A stretch of DNA of 6,311 nucleotides from Candidatus Equimonas enterica (GCA_018066225.1 JAGHRU010000002.1:1-6311), one strand, 5' to 3'; numbered from the stretch's first letter, positions 1 to 6,095 are shown. Made by a program: numbers and translations. Notes: generated by a model not told the origin, from the sequence alone.

Positions 1-1
1 C

Positions 2-271
2 GCCGCAGGGTCGCATCAGCGACAGGGCTGGGAACGCTTCACCGACGCTGTGGTGCAGCAGCTCTCTGCCGAGCGTTCGCACCTCGTCTTCATCCTCTGG
101 GGCAGTTATGCCCAGCACAAGGGCGCGACCATCGACCGCTCGCGCCATCTGGTGCTCTCGTCGGCTCATCCCTCGCCGCTCTCGGCCTATCGTGGTTTCT
201 TTGGCCGTCATCATTTCTCCGAGGCCAACGCCTATCTCACGCAGCACGGCATTAGCCCCATCGTGTGGTGA
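2..271 (+). CDS. ung: Uracil-DNA glycosylase, family 1 (C-terminal 89 codons)
   Basis: This is the 3' end of a gene that begins left of the window. The enzyme removes uracil from DNA as the first step of base excision repair in the cytoplasm. The fragment carries the family's C-terminal signatures: a GWERFTDAV helix (residues 9-17 of the fragment), the FILWGSYAQ strand and loop (30-38), and the diagnostic HPSPLSAYRGFFG segment (56-68). Its His56 aligns with the catalytic His187 of the E. coli enzyme. The protein ends a few residues after the conserved region, so the C-terminus is short but complete. The Cys usually seen after FFG in this family is Arg69 here, which is not a catalytic position. 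The N-terminal catalytic Asp motif lies outside the window. The next gene starts 19 bases downstream on the same strand. Identity is near certain from the HPSPLS motif. Confidence 0.95.
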   Translation, partial: AAGSHQRQGWERFTDAVVQQLSAERSHLVFILWGSYAQHKGATIDRSRHLVLSSAHPSPLSAYRGFFGRHHFSEANAYLTQHGISPIVW

Positions 272-290
272 CGCCCTCATCGCTCTGTCA

Positions 291-1133
291 ATGACTACGC
301 TCGTCTTCACCTTCATACTCCTTGCAGCCTCGCTCTTGGCGGGGCTCGTCGGCGCACTGACAGGGCTCGGTGGCGGCGTGGTGGTCATCCCCGTGCTGAC
401 GCTGGGCTTCGGCATCGACTTCCACTACGCCGTGGGTGCGGCTCTTGTGGCCAGCATCGCCACCTCGTCGGGTAGCGGCAGCGCCTATGTCCGCGAGGGC
501 ATCACCAATATCCGCCTCGGCATGCTGCTCGAGATAGCCACTACCCTTGGTGCTGTCGCTGGGGCTCTCGTGGCAGTGTGGCTACGCAGCAGCGTCATCG
601 CCATCATCTACGGCGCAGTTCTCCTGCTCACTGCCGCAGCGCAGCAGCGTCGCTGCAGCGACCACGACGGCGTGGTAGGCTCTGCCATGGCGCGACGCCT
701 GCGCCTCTTTGGCACCTATCCGCAGCGCGACGGCACGCTCAAAGCCTACGAACTGCGCCATGTCGGCGGCGGCTTCGGCGTGATGCTCGTGGCGGGGGTG
801 CTCAGCGGCATCCTTGGCATCGGCAGCGGGGTGCTCAAAGTCATTGCTATGGATGGCATCATGAAGGTGCCTTTCAAGGTCAGCACCACGACTTCCAACT
901 TCATGATAGGCGTCACAGCCTGCGCCTCCGCCGTGGTCTATGTGCAGCGCGGCAACATCGTGCCCGGCATCGCCTTTCCTGTCATGATAGGTGTGCTCAT
1001 CGGTGCACTCACCGGAGCACGGCTACTGCATAAACTCGATGTCGGTCTGCTGCGCCGCATCTTCTGCCTCGTCATACTGGCCGTGGCCATCAATATGATA
1101 TACATGGGCTTTACAGGCGGCTTCGAACACTGA
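291..1133 (+). CDS. TauE/SafE (TSUP) family membrane permease
   Basis: This is a 280-residue polytopic inner-membrane protein of the sulfite exporter TauE/SafE superfamily. Members move small sulfur-containing or organic anions; the substrate here is unknown. I chose the ATG at 291 because it begins directly in a hydrophobic first helix. An upstream start at 108 in this frame would add a basic stretch lying over the ung gene. The two-fold repeat of the family is visible. The first half has a glycine-rich GLGGG turn followed by IPVL (residues 25-36), and the second half has GILGIGSGVLKV (173-184) followed by the polar segment PFKVSTTTSNFMIG (194-207). A hydrophilic, Arg-rich loop (about 117-158) separates the halves. 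The GIGSG form with KVSTTTSNFMIG is, from memory, typical of the subfamily that travels with DUF1634 proteins, and such a gene follows after 8 bases. The two are probably co-transcribed and may work together. Confidence 0.9.
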   Translation: MTTLVFTFILLAASLLAGLVGALTGLGGGVVVIPVLTLGFGIDFHYAVGAALVASIATSSGSGSAYVREGITNIRLGMLLEIATTLGAVAGALVAVWLRSSVIAIIYGAVLLLTAAAQQRRCSDHDGVVGSAMARRLRLFGTYPQRDGTLKAYELRHVGGGFGVMLVAGVLSGILGIGSGVLKVIAMDGIMKVPFKVSTTTSNFMIGVTACASAVVYVQRGNIVPGIAFPVMIGVLIGALTGARLLHKLDVGLLRRIFCLVILAVAINMIYMGFTGGFEH

Positions 1134-1141
1134 CAATAAGC

Positions 1142-1537
1142 ATGAACACGCCATCTCACACCACCGACCTGCAACGCCTCATAGCGCACACCCTGCGCTG
1201 GGGTGTCACCGTGGCTTGCTGCATCGCTCTCTGTGGCGGTGTGCTCTACCTCGTGCGCCATGGCGCAGAGCCTATGCCCGACTATCGGCACTTCTGCTAT
1301 GACAGTGCCGCTACACAGCACACCGAATATACCACGCTCGCAGGCATCTGGCACGGCATCTGTGCCTTCACAGCACGCTCGTGGATACAGCTCGGGGTGC
1401 TCGTCCTGCTGCTGACACCCTTGCTGCGTGTGCTAATCTCGCTCATCGGCTTTCTGCGTGAGCGCGACTGGCTCTATGCTGCCATCACCGCCTTTGTCCT
1501 CTCGGTCATCGTGCTCAACTCCATCGGCGGCTGCTGA
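1142..1537 (+). CDS. DUF1634 small membrane protein, partner of the TSUP permease
   Basis: This 131-residue protein has three predicted membrane helices, near residues 19-38, 82-103 and 111-127. The segment WIQLGVLVLLLTPLLRV (81-97), followed by FLRERDWLYAAIT (104-116), is the hallmark of DUF1634 as I know it: a helix start with Gln-Leu-Gly, TP-x-x-R-V, then FLRERD-x-LY. Genes of this family are repeatedly found next to TauE/SafE permeases, and here it follows one by 8 bases with no terminator between, so an operon is likely. The biochemical role of DUF1634 is not established; an accessory or regulatory subunit of the permease is an inference from the pairing. The loop between helices 1 and 2 (about 40-78) is longer and more polar than the rest and would face one side of the membrane. 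The protein ends in Gly-Gly-Cys. Confidence 0.85.
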   Translation: MNTPSHTTDLQRLIAHTLRWGVTVACCIALCGGVLYLVRHGAEPMPDYRHFCYDSAATQHTEYTTLAGIWHGICAFTARSWIQLGVLVLLLTPLLRVLISLIGFLRERDWLYAAITAFVLSVIVLNSIGGC

Positions 1538-1572
1538 CTCTCTTTGTAACTCATTACCTAAACGATAAAGAT

Positions 1573-2910
1573 ATGCACAAGTTTATCCTTTCTGTCCTTC
1601 TCGCGTGCTGCTGGTGGCCTGCTGCTGTCGTGGCGCAGGAGACCGATGCTGCCAAGGCAGCGCGTATGCAGTGGTTTGACGATGCCAAGCTCGGCATCTT
1701 TATCCACTGGGGTATCTATGCCGTCGATGGCATCAGCGAAAGTTGGTCGTTCTACAACAACTATCTCCCCTACGACGAGTATATGAAGCAGTGCAGCGGC
1801 TTCACCGCTTCGCACTACGACCCCAAGGCTTGGGTGGACCTCATCCGTGAGAGTGGCGCGCAATACTCCGTCATCACCTCCAAACATCACGATGGTGTCG
1901 CGCTGTGGGACACCAAGTCGGGTCCCCTCTCCGTGGCGCGCCATACGCCAGCAGGCCGCGACCTGCTGACGCCCTTCTGCAAGGAGGTGCGCAAGGCGGG
2001 CCTGCATCTTGGACTCTACTATTCGCTGGTCGATTGGAGCCACGACGACTATCCTAACTTCACCCGCACCTCTACACGCTATGCCATTGCCGATGAGCCT
2101 GCACGCTGGCAGCGTTTCGTCGATTTCAACAAGGCACAACTCACCGAACTCTGCAAGGCCTACAAGCCCGACCTCTTCTGGTTTGATGGCGACTGGGAGC
2201 AGAGTGCCGAGAACTGGCACGCTGCCGAAATCATCGACCTGCTGCGCTCGTACAACAAGAATGTCATCGTCAATTCGCGCATCACGGGCTACGGCGACTA
2301 CGCCACGCCCGAGCAAGGCATCCCCGTCGTGCGGCCCACTGACCGCTACTGGGAACTCTGCCAGACCATCAACGACTCGTGGGGCTTCCAGCATACTGAC
2401 ACCAATTTCAAGTCGCCGCACCAACTCCTCTGCACCTTCTGCGACTGCCTCTCGATGGGCGGCAACCTCCTGCTCGACTTCGGACCGCGAGAAGGCGGCA
2501 CCATCCCCGACGAAGAGGTGGCTGTGCTCAAAGAGTTTGGCCGCTGGACGAAGAAGCACAAAGAAGCCGTCTATGGCACCCGTGCTGGCATCCCTGCCGA
2601 GCACTTTCAAGGCTATACGGCGCTCAATCAGGCTGGCGATGTCATCTACCTCTATATCCCCTATCGCCCCAATGGTACGGTGGAAATCAAGGGACTGATT
2701 AATAATGTGCATCGCGTCTGGGTCGTAGGTTCTGGTCAGATACTCAACCACAAGGTCTTCAATAAAGCCTACTGGAGCGAAGTGCCCGGCAATCTCTACA
2801 TCGAAGTCCCCGATGCTGTCCTCGACCCACAAATCACCGTCATTGGCGTGCTCCTCGATGGGTCCGCACGGCTCTATCAGGGCGCAGGACAAGTCATTTC
2901 TGTAAACTAA
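1573..2910 (+). CDS. Secreted alpha-L-fucosidase, glycoside hydrolase family 29
   Basis: This 445-residue exo-glycosidase is predicted to release terminal alpha-L-fucose from glycans with retention of configuration. Residues 1-21 form a signal peptide (MHK, a hydrophobic core, then a VVA cleavage site before Gln22), so it acts in the periplasm or outside. The N-terminal (beta/alpha)8 catalytic domain shows WFDDAKLGIFIHWGIY (34-49), SKHHDG (103-108) and LGLYYSLVDW (146-155). FWFDGDWE (202-209) follows, whose Asp205 aligns with the catalytic nucleophile of GH29. By alignment with human FUCA1, where I place the acid/base Glu in the KWEMC context, Glu261 in RYWELC is the likely acid/base. GGNLLLDFGPREGG (296-309) is the usual end of the barrel. 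Residues from about 335 fit the C-terminal beta-sandwich, and the length is normal for the family. Linkage preference cannot be read. No SusC/SusD genes are in view, so membership in a polysaccharide utilisation locus is unproven. A lipoprotein gene follows after 13 bases. Confidence 0.95.
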   Translation: MHKFILSVLLACCWWPAAVVAQETDAAKAARMQWFDDAKLGIFIHWGIYAVDGISESWSFYNNYLPYDEYMKQCSGFTASHYDPKAWVDLIRESGAQYSVITSKHHDGVALWDTKSGPLSVARHTPAGRDLLTPFCKEVRKAGLHLGLYYSLVDWSHDDYPNFTRTSTRYAIADEPARWQRFVDFNKAQLTELCKAYKPDLFWFDGDWEQSAENWHAAEIIDLLRSYNKNVIVNSRITGYGDYATPEQGIPVVRPTDRYWELCQTINDSWGFQHTDTNFKSPHQLLCTFCDCLSMGGNLLLDFGPREGGTIPDEEVAVLKEFGRWTKKHKEAVYGTRAGIPAEHFQGYTALNQAGDVIYLYIPYRPNGTVEIKGLINNVHRVWVVGSGQILNHKVFNKAYWSEVPGNLYIEVPDAVLDPQITVIGVLLDGSARLYQGAGQVISVN

Positions 2911-2923
2911 CAACGATACTACT

Positions 2924-3508
2924 ATGAAACGTATTTTTTCCCTTTCTCTCGCCGTCCTTTTCGGCGTATTTGTACTCTCTTCTTGTGGTGGTGACGACGA
3001 TCCCGCACCCGCTCCCCAGAAGCCCGAAAACGGCAATCTCTATGTGTCCCTCTATTGCAGTCCCGAGGGCAATTATTACGATTACTATGACATCACCGCC
3101 ACCTATACCGACGTCTATGGCATGATGCACAGCGAGGTGCTCAGCCCTGAGCATCCTTTCAAGTACGAGGCCAAGTTGCCCGTCAAGCAGGCACAGTTGC
3201 TCCAGCGCTTGACTTGTCAGGTGCGTGCCGTGGCCAAGACCGTTTTGCCCGACAATCCTGCGCCGAAGCTCAACTTCTGGTGCAAGGACAAAGCTTTTGC
3301 TATGGTTGCCTTCGGCGAGGATGGCAAAGATTTCTCGCAGGCTTTCATCAATGCAGGTCCCGACCAGCAGCCGTGGCTGCACCTCATGGCCCGTGTCGAT
3401 TTTACAGGCATAGACAGTGGTCGCGTAGGTGACTTCCTCGCGCGCTACGCCGATGTCAATCTCATTGATATGAACTTCGACGTGGCTGCTTATTTGAGGG
3501 CGCAATAA
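2924..3508 (+). CDS. Small lipoprotein of unknown function
   Basis: This is a 194-residue lipoprotein. Residues 1-20 are a type II signal (MKR, a hydrophobic core, then the lipobox LSSC with the acylated Cys at 21). The mature protein begins CGGDDD, an acidic stretch of the kind that in Bacteroides directs lipoproteins to the outer face of the outer membrane. A Pro-rich linker (27-34) follows. The body opens with a beta-rich segment containing YVSLYCSPEG (40-49) and many Tyr and Asp residues, and it closes with a possible alpha/beta end. I do not recognise the family. It starts 13 bases after the fucosidase stop with no terminator between and shares its G+C-rich codon use, so the two are likely co-transcribed. 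That would fit a carbohydrate-related surface role, but this rests on position only. A strong terminator follows the stop codon. Confidence 0.8.
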   Translation: MKRIFSLSLAVLFGVFVLSSCGGDDDPAPAPQKPENGNLYVSLYCSPEGNYYDYYDITATYTDVYGMMHSEVLSPEHPFKYEAKLPVKQAQLLQRLTCQVRAVAKTVLPDNPAPKLNFWCKDKAFAMVAFGEDGKDFSQAFINAGPDQQPWLHLMARVDFTGIDSGRVGDFLARYADVNLIDMNFDVAAYLRAQ

Positions 3509-3522
3509 AACCTGTACCACGA

Positions 3523-3558
3523 GGGTGTGTCCGTCAGCATAGATGGGCACACCCTTTT
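3523..3558 (+). terminator. Intrinsic (rho-independent) terminator
   Basis: A 10-bp stem is formed by GGGTGTGTCC (3523-3532) and GGGCACACCC (3545-3554), with one G-T wobble and a 12-base loop. Four T bases follow directly, and the sequence stays T/C-rich to about 3567. It sits 15 bases after the lipoprotein stop codon and ends the G+C-rich run of genes. It also lies at the composition boundary of the window. A GTG inside the left arm is in frame with the next gene, but it should not be taken as a start. Confidence 0.9.
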
Positions 3559-3589
3559 CTCTCTTTATAGCGTATTATTACCATATAGT

Positions 3590-4303
3590 ATGAATAAGGT
3601 CTTATATGCCATCTGTGTGCTTCTTGTTGTAGCCTGTGCTGCGAAGCATAAAGAAAATGTACTTCTGGCTTTGGTCGATAATAGAGCACACGCTGACACC
3701 ACACTCGTTTTCCAAGGCATAACTATTGGTGCTCCATACGATTCAGCCAAGGTGGAGGCTATGATGAGTGCTATGCCGATGACGCTCGTTTACAATAATC
3801 AGAAGTATGCGTTCAAGCGATTTAGTGCTGAAGCGACAAGAAGCGGCGTTTGTACAGACAAATACGAGGTGGTAGGTGTTGCTACGGACTATCTTTCAGA
3901 TTTTGACTTCTTTGGTTTGGTGCGGCTCTATATGGAATCGTATGGAGAACCATCATACTTTACCCTTGGTACAAAGCATCTCACAACAATAGGTACCTAT
4001 CATATTGGGACGCTTGATGAAGTCTCTCAAAAGCCTTTCCAAGCACAAGATGCCATCAATATGATTATGGAAGACCACGATGACAGTCATGAGTTCTTGT
4101 TTGTCTGGGAATGGAAAAACCAATCCATCTACCTTCGACATACAAGAAAGTTATCTATTGCATCTTTTACGACCATCACTTACTGGAACACCGGTGCTGA
4201 TGCTCGTAAGGCAGAAGAAGCGAAAAAGAAGTCAGAAGAAGCGGCAAAGAAAGCAGAAGAGCAGAAATTCTTAGATGATACAAAAGCGTCACAGCAGATC
4301 TGA
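3590..4303 (+). CDS. Lipoprotein with charged Lys/Glu/Ala-rich tail, unknown function
   Basis: This is a 237-residue lipoprotein. The ATG at 3590 is preferred over the in-frame GTG at 3527 because that GTG is in the terminator stem and would hide the signal peptide. Residues 1-15 form a short type II signal ending in the lipobox VVAC, with Cys16 acylated. The mature part has FQGITIGAPYDSAKVEAMM (41-59), then LYMESYGEPSYF (113-124) and FVWEWKNQSIYLRH (171-184) followed by a strand that includes ITYW. This order (a 'GI-x-IG' strand, a helix ending YG-x-P, then a W-x-W...I-x-L strand) resembles unnamed Bacteroides lipoproteins I have seen, but I cannot name a family. The tail (205-227) is almost only Lys, Glu and Ala, consistent with a helix or short coiled coil, and ends hydrophilic. 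Its A+T-richer codon use differs from the genes to the left. It ends in tandem stops TGA-TAA, in the same frame as the next gene. Confidence 0.8.
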   Translation: MNKVLYAICVLLVVACAAKHKENVLLALVDNRAHADTTLVFQGITIGAPYDSAKVEAMMSAMPMTLVYNNQKYAFKRFSAEATRSGVCTDKYEVVGVATDYLSDFDFFGLVRLYMESYGEPSYFTLGTKHLTTIGTYHIGTLDEVSQKPFQAQDAINMIMEDHDDSHEFLFVWEWKNQSIYLRHTRKLSIASFTTITYWNTGADARKAEEAKKKSEEAAKKAEEQKFLDDTKASQQI

Positions 4304-4306
4304 TAA

Positions 4307-4375
4307 TGGTATAACATAGTATCAAACAGTCCAGAATATATTATCGAAGAGGTAAGCCGTCGGTATGGCATAGAG
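4307..4375 (+). other. In-frame open stretch upstream of the GIY-YIG start; possible true N-terminus
   Basis: After the tandem stops (4301-4306) the frame of the next gene is open again. It reads as plausible protein: NSPEYIIEEVSRRYGIEV comes just before the GTG at 4376 and continues smoothly into its helix. No ATG, GTG or TTG lies in frame here; only non-standard starts (ATA at 4316, ATT at 4340) are present. An ATG at 4306 is out of frame by one base and meets a stop at its third codon. Removal of one base near 4309-4312 would join that ATG to the open stretch. Either the true start is unusual, or a one-base change has damaged the start region, or the apparent coding is chance. Confidence 0.4.
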
Positions 4376-5110
4376 GTGCCGCTGGAAATAGTCATTACCT
4401 ATCTTGAGACCGACCCCGATCTTACGCCCGAGTCGTTGTATGACTATTATGTGAGATACACGCCGCAGCCGGTTGCTGCCATATCCTTAAACGGATATAA
4501 GGTGGCCGACTGGGATGAGGCGAACCTACCGCAGCAGCCAGGAGTCTATCTGTGGTTGCTCAAAGATGGCGTTGAACTTCCAGCCATCGAGGGCTATTGG
4601 CCGCAATATACATGCGTCGAAGTAGATGGCCGACCGTATAGGGTGCTTTATGTGGGTCAAGCGAAAACGGAAAGTCTGTACGACCGTGTCTTCCAGATGC
4701 ACTTGAAGGGAAATCCACGCCACAGCACATTGTGCTGGAGTCTTGCGGCTATCAAGGGCATGCCATATAGCCTTGATGAGCAAAGAAAGCCGAATTTGGA
4801 CAAGGACTATTGCCAAGACCTCCGAAGTTGGCTTCGCGATAACTGTATTCTTATCTATAAGGTCTGCAAGAACAAAGCCGACATTGACGAGGAGGAGTCC
4901 AGACAGATACAGGCGTTTACCCCACCGCTTAATTTAGCGCATAATCCTTTGAAGCAAACAGACCCTTACATTCAGAGGGTCAGCAAGTACCGCCATGTTT
5001 CGGGCGGTTATAAGGATGCCTCTGCGAGTCGTTGGGATATTACGAAGATTATTCCTTTCATCCTTATTGCAGGAGGTGCTCTCACGCTGTTATATTTCGC
5101 GTTGCAATGA
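4376..5110 (+). CDS. GIY-YIG nuclease-like protein with C-terminal membrane anchor
   Basis: This protein has 244 residues from the GTG at 4376, the first usable start in frame; the coding sequence may begin further upstream. A GIY-YIG-type domain spans about 54-192. GVY (56-58) stands for GIY, and VLYVGQAKTESLYDRVFQMH (90-109) holds YVG and the catalytic-type Arg104. The helix DEEESRQ (171-177) supplies the metal-binding Glu, and FTPPLNLAHNP (181-191) gives the closing Asn motif. All key positions of the fold are therefore filled. There is an insert of about 20 residues between GVY and YVG, and a Cys-containing segment around 119-165. The N-terminal part (1-50) is of unknown type. Residues 223-243 form one hydrophobic helix ending at the C-terminus, which suggests a tail-anchored protein with its nuclease domain in the cytoplasm. 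That is unusual, because GIY-YIG enzymes are generally soluble. Substrate and role are unknown; repair, restriction or defence are all possible. Codon use matches the neighbouring A+T-richer genes. Confidence 0.8.
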   Translation: MPLEIVITYLETDPDLTPESLYDYYVRYTPQPVAAISLNGYKVADWDEANLPQQPGVYLWLLKDGVELPAIEGYWPQYTCVEVDGRPYRVLYVGQAKTESLYDRVFQMHLKGNPRHSTLCWSLAAIKGMPYSLDEQRKPNLDKDYCQDLRSWLRDNCILIYKVCKNKADIDEEESRQIQAFTPPLNLAHNPLKQTDPYIQRVSKYRHVSGGYKDASASRWDITKIIPFILIAGGALTLLYFALQ

Positions 5111-5159
5111 CTGTGCTTGGTTGGCCGGTAAAGGCTGAAATGCTGTAAAAGGCCGACTT

Positions 5160-5217
5160 ATCTGGGCGGAAGGCGAAAACTATCTGCCCAGATTGTTCGC
5201 ACGGTCAGGGCAGATAG
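5160..5217 (+). other. Two overlapping, mutually exclusive hairpins
   Basis: ATCTGGGC (5160-5167) pairs perfectly with GCCCAGAT (5186-5193). CTATCTGCCC (5180-5189) pairs perfectly with GGGCAGATAG (5208-5217). Both have 18-base loops and both use bases 5186-5189, so only one can form in an RNA. Neither is followed by a T-run, so neither is a classic terminator; the only T-run nearby is at 5240-5244. They arise from the 22-bp repeat array, whose second copy has its centre inverted. An attenuator-like switch is possible but not shown. Confidence 0.5.
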
Positions 5218-5248
5218 AAACAACGGTCTGGGCACACTGTTTTTAGCG
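5161..5248 (+). repeat. Four tandem degenerate 22-bp units
   Basis: Ten-base cores occur at exact 22-base steps: TCTGGGCGGA at 5161, TCTGCCCAGA at 5183, TCAGGGCAGA at 5205 and TCTGGGCACA at 5227. Positions 1, 2, 4, 7, 10, 13 and 19 of the unit are the same in all four copies. Copies 2 and 3 also share ACGG at the unit end. In copy 2 the central two G bases are C, which turns the core nearly palindromic. A 22-bp step is close to two helical turns, so the cores face the same side of the DNA. The array lies between the GIY-YIG gene and the CPBP gene and ends 34 bases before the ATG at 5283. Possible roles are a phased operator or a small repeat remnant. The rest of the 5111-5282 gap shows no gene. 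Confidence 0.65.
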
Positions 5249-5250
5249 AC

Positions 5251-5281
5251 TTTCACGACAATTTAGATTACGATAGCATTG
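5251..5281 (+). promoter_or_regulatory. Weak candidate Bacteroidota-type promoter
   Basis: TTTC (5251-5254) and TAGCATTG (5274-5281) each match the Bacteroides -33 (TTTG) and -7 (TAnnTTTG) elements with one mismatch. They are separated by 19 bases, which fits the usual spacing. If real, transcription would begin a few bases past the ATG at 5283 and the CPBP protein would start at the ATG at 5304 instead. Two imperfect matches in an A+T-rich gap can occur by chance. Confidence 0.2.
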
Positions 5282-5282
5282 T

Positions 5283-6095
5283 ATGGAATTACAGGTCAAG
5301 ACAATGCCCATCTGGAAGTGGATACTTGAATTGGTGATGGGCGTAGTGATTTTCCTTATTGTATATGTTTCAGCGCAAGTGGCCTTTATGATAGAAGAGC
5401 AGTGGCTGGAGTCGTTTGTCTTCATCATTGCCGGCATGGCCATTATTGGGCTGTTTCAGTTGTGGACAAGGGGATTTGAGAAAGAATGGAGGAAGGACAC
5501 CGCCTCTCATCCAAGGAAACTCTGTGGCGGAATAGCAATAGGGACGCTATACTTTTGTGTCGTGACAGGGATATTGGCCGCGATTGGTGCATACCGTGCC
5601 AGTTATGCATCTCCTCACTGGGAGATGATAGTCGTTAATCTTTGTTTTAATTTCTTCGTGGCGTGCTCAGAGGAGGTGATATTCAGAGGCGTACTCTTCC
5701 GACTCATTGACGAGAGGTTCGGTTGCTGGTGGGCAATGGGTGTTTCCTCGCTCGTGTTTGGATTTTCTCACATGTTCCAACCCGAGGCTACGGTATGGAG
5801 TTCGATAGCAATAACTGTCGAAGCCGGACTACTGCTGGGTGCTGCATACCGATATGCTGGCACCCTATGGTTCCCAATAGGCATACACTGGGCATGGAAT
5901 TTCACGCAAGGTAATGTTTTTGGTCTTGTCGTTTCAGGCGGTGGCACTGAGGAAAGCATAATGAATGCGACTTTGACAGGTCCAGACCTCATCACAGGCG
6001 GCAGTTTCGGCACAGAGGCGTCAGTGATAACAACAACACTGGGATGCTTGTTGTCTGGTCTATTCATCTATCTCATTAAGCACAGGAAGTGTTAA
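5283..6095 (+). CDS. CPBP family intramembrane metalloprotease (CAAX protease/Abi type)
   Basis: This is a 270-residue polytopic membrane protein. The three signature motifs of the CPBP (CAAX protease and bacteriocin-processing) family are complete: EEVIFR with Glu130, Glu131 and Arg135; FGFSH with Phe159 and His163; and HWAWN with His202 and Asn206. These residues are the expected catalytic and metal-binding set, so activity is plausible. Hydrophobic helices lie near 13-36, 43-61, 81-104, 114-128, 150-165, 173-190 and 246-265. A polar, Gly-rich loop (218-243) precedes the last helix and would face one side of the membrane. Bacterial members act in membrane-protein processing, and some in bacteriocin immunity or signalling; the substrate here is unknown. 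A second ATG at 5304 would drop seven residues and start right before the first helix. The stop is four bases before the next gene, so the two are probably translated from one mRNA. Confidence 0.92.
   Translation: MELQVKTMPIWKWILELVMGVVIFLIVYVSAQVAFMIEEQWLESFVFIIAGMAIIGLFQLWTRGFEKEWRKDTASHPRKLCGGIAIGTLYFCVVTGILAAIGAYRASYASPHWEMIVVNLCFNFFVACSEEVIFRGVLFRLIDERFGCWWAMGVSSLVFGFSHMFQPEATVWSSIAITVEAGLLLGAAYRYAGTLWFPIGIHWAWNFTQGNVFGLVVSGGGTEESIMNATLTGPDLITGGSFGTEASVITTTLGCLLSGLFIYLIKHRKC

Noticed and set aside
108..290. Upstream extension of the TSUP permease from an ATG at 108
   Set aside because: The added 61 residues are Arg/Ser/Pro-rich and overlap the well-supported end of ung in another frame. 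The ATG at 291 opens directly into the first membrane helix.
938..1354. A 138-codon minus-strand open frame over the permease/DUF1634 junction
   Set aside because: It overlaps two recognised genes and shows no domain; it is a shadow of their codon bias.
1539..1546. TCTCTTTG before the fucosidase as a Bacteroides -7 promoter element
   Set aside because: It lacks the A of TAnnTTTG, and no TTTG-like -33 element lies at the right distance; the nearest TTTG is at 1493-1496.
1573..1608. Lipobox-like LLAC at residues 9-12 of the fucosidase
   Set aside because: The signal before this Cys would be only 11 residues, too short for a lipoprotein signal; a standard VVA cleavage site after residue 21 fits better.
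1558..3036. A 492-codon open frame on the minus strand opposite the fucosidase
   Set aside because: It lies wholly over the GH29 gene and the start of the next gene, has no recognisable domain or signal, and is the open antisense frame expected from G+C-rich codon use. The plus-strand gene has clear catalytic motifs.
2894..3550. A 218-codon open frame on the minus strand opposite the first lipoprotein
   Set aside because: It would start inside the terminator region and mirrors a gene with a clear signal peptide and lipobox; it has no family features.
3527..3589. Earlier GTG start for the second lipoprotein
   Set aside because: The GTG is in the left arm of the terminator stem, and using it would bury the signal peptide and lipobox 21 residues inside the protein.
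4471..4490. Palindrome ATATCC-TTAAAC-GGATAT within the GIY-YIG gene
   Set aside because: It is a 6-bp stem inside coding sequence with no repeat elsewhere in the window; chance is the simplest explanation.
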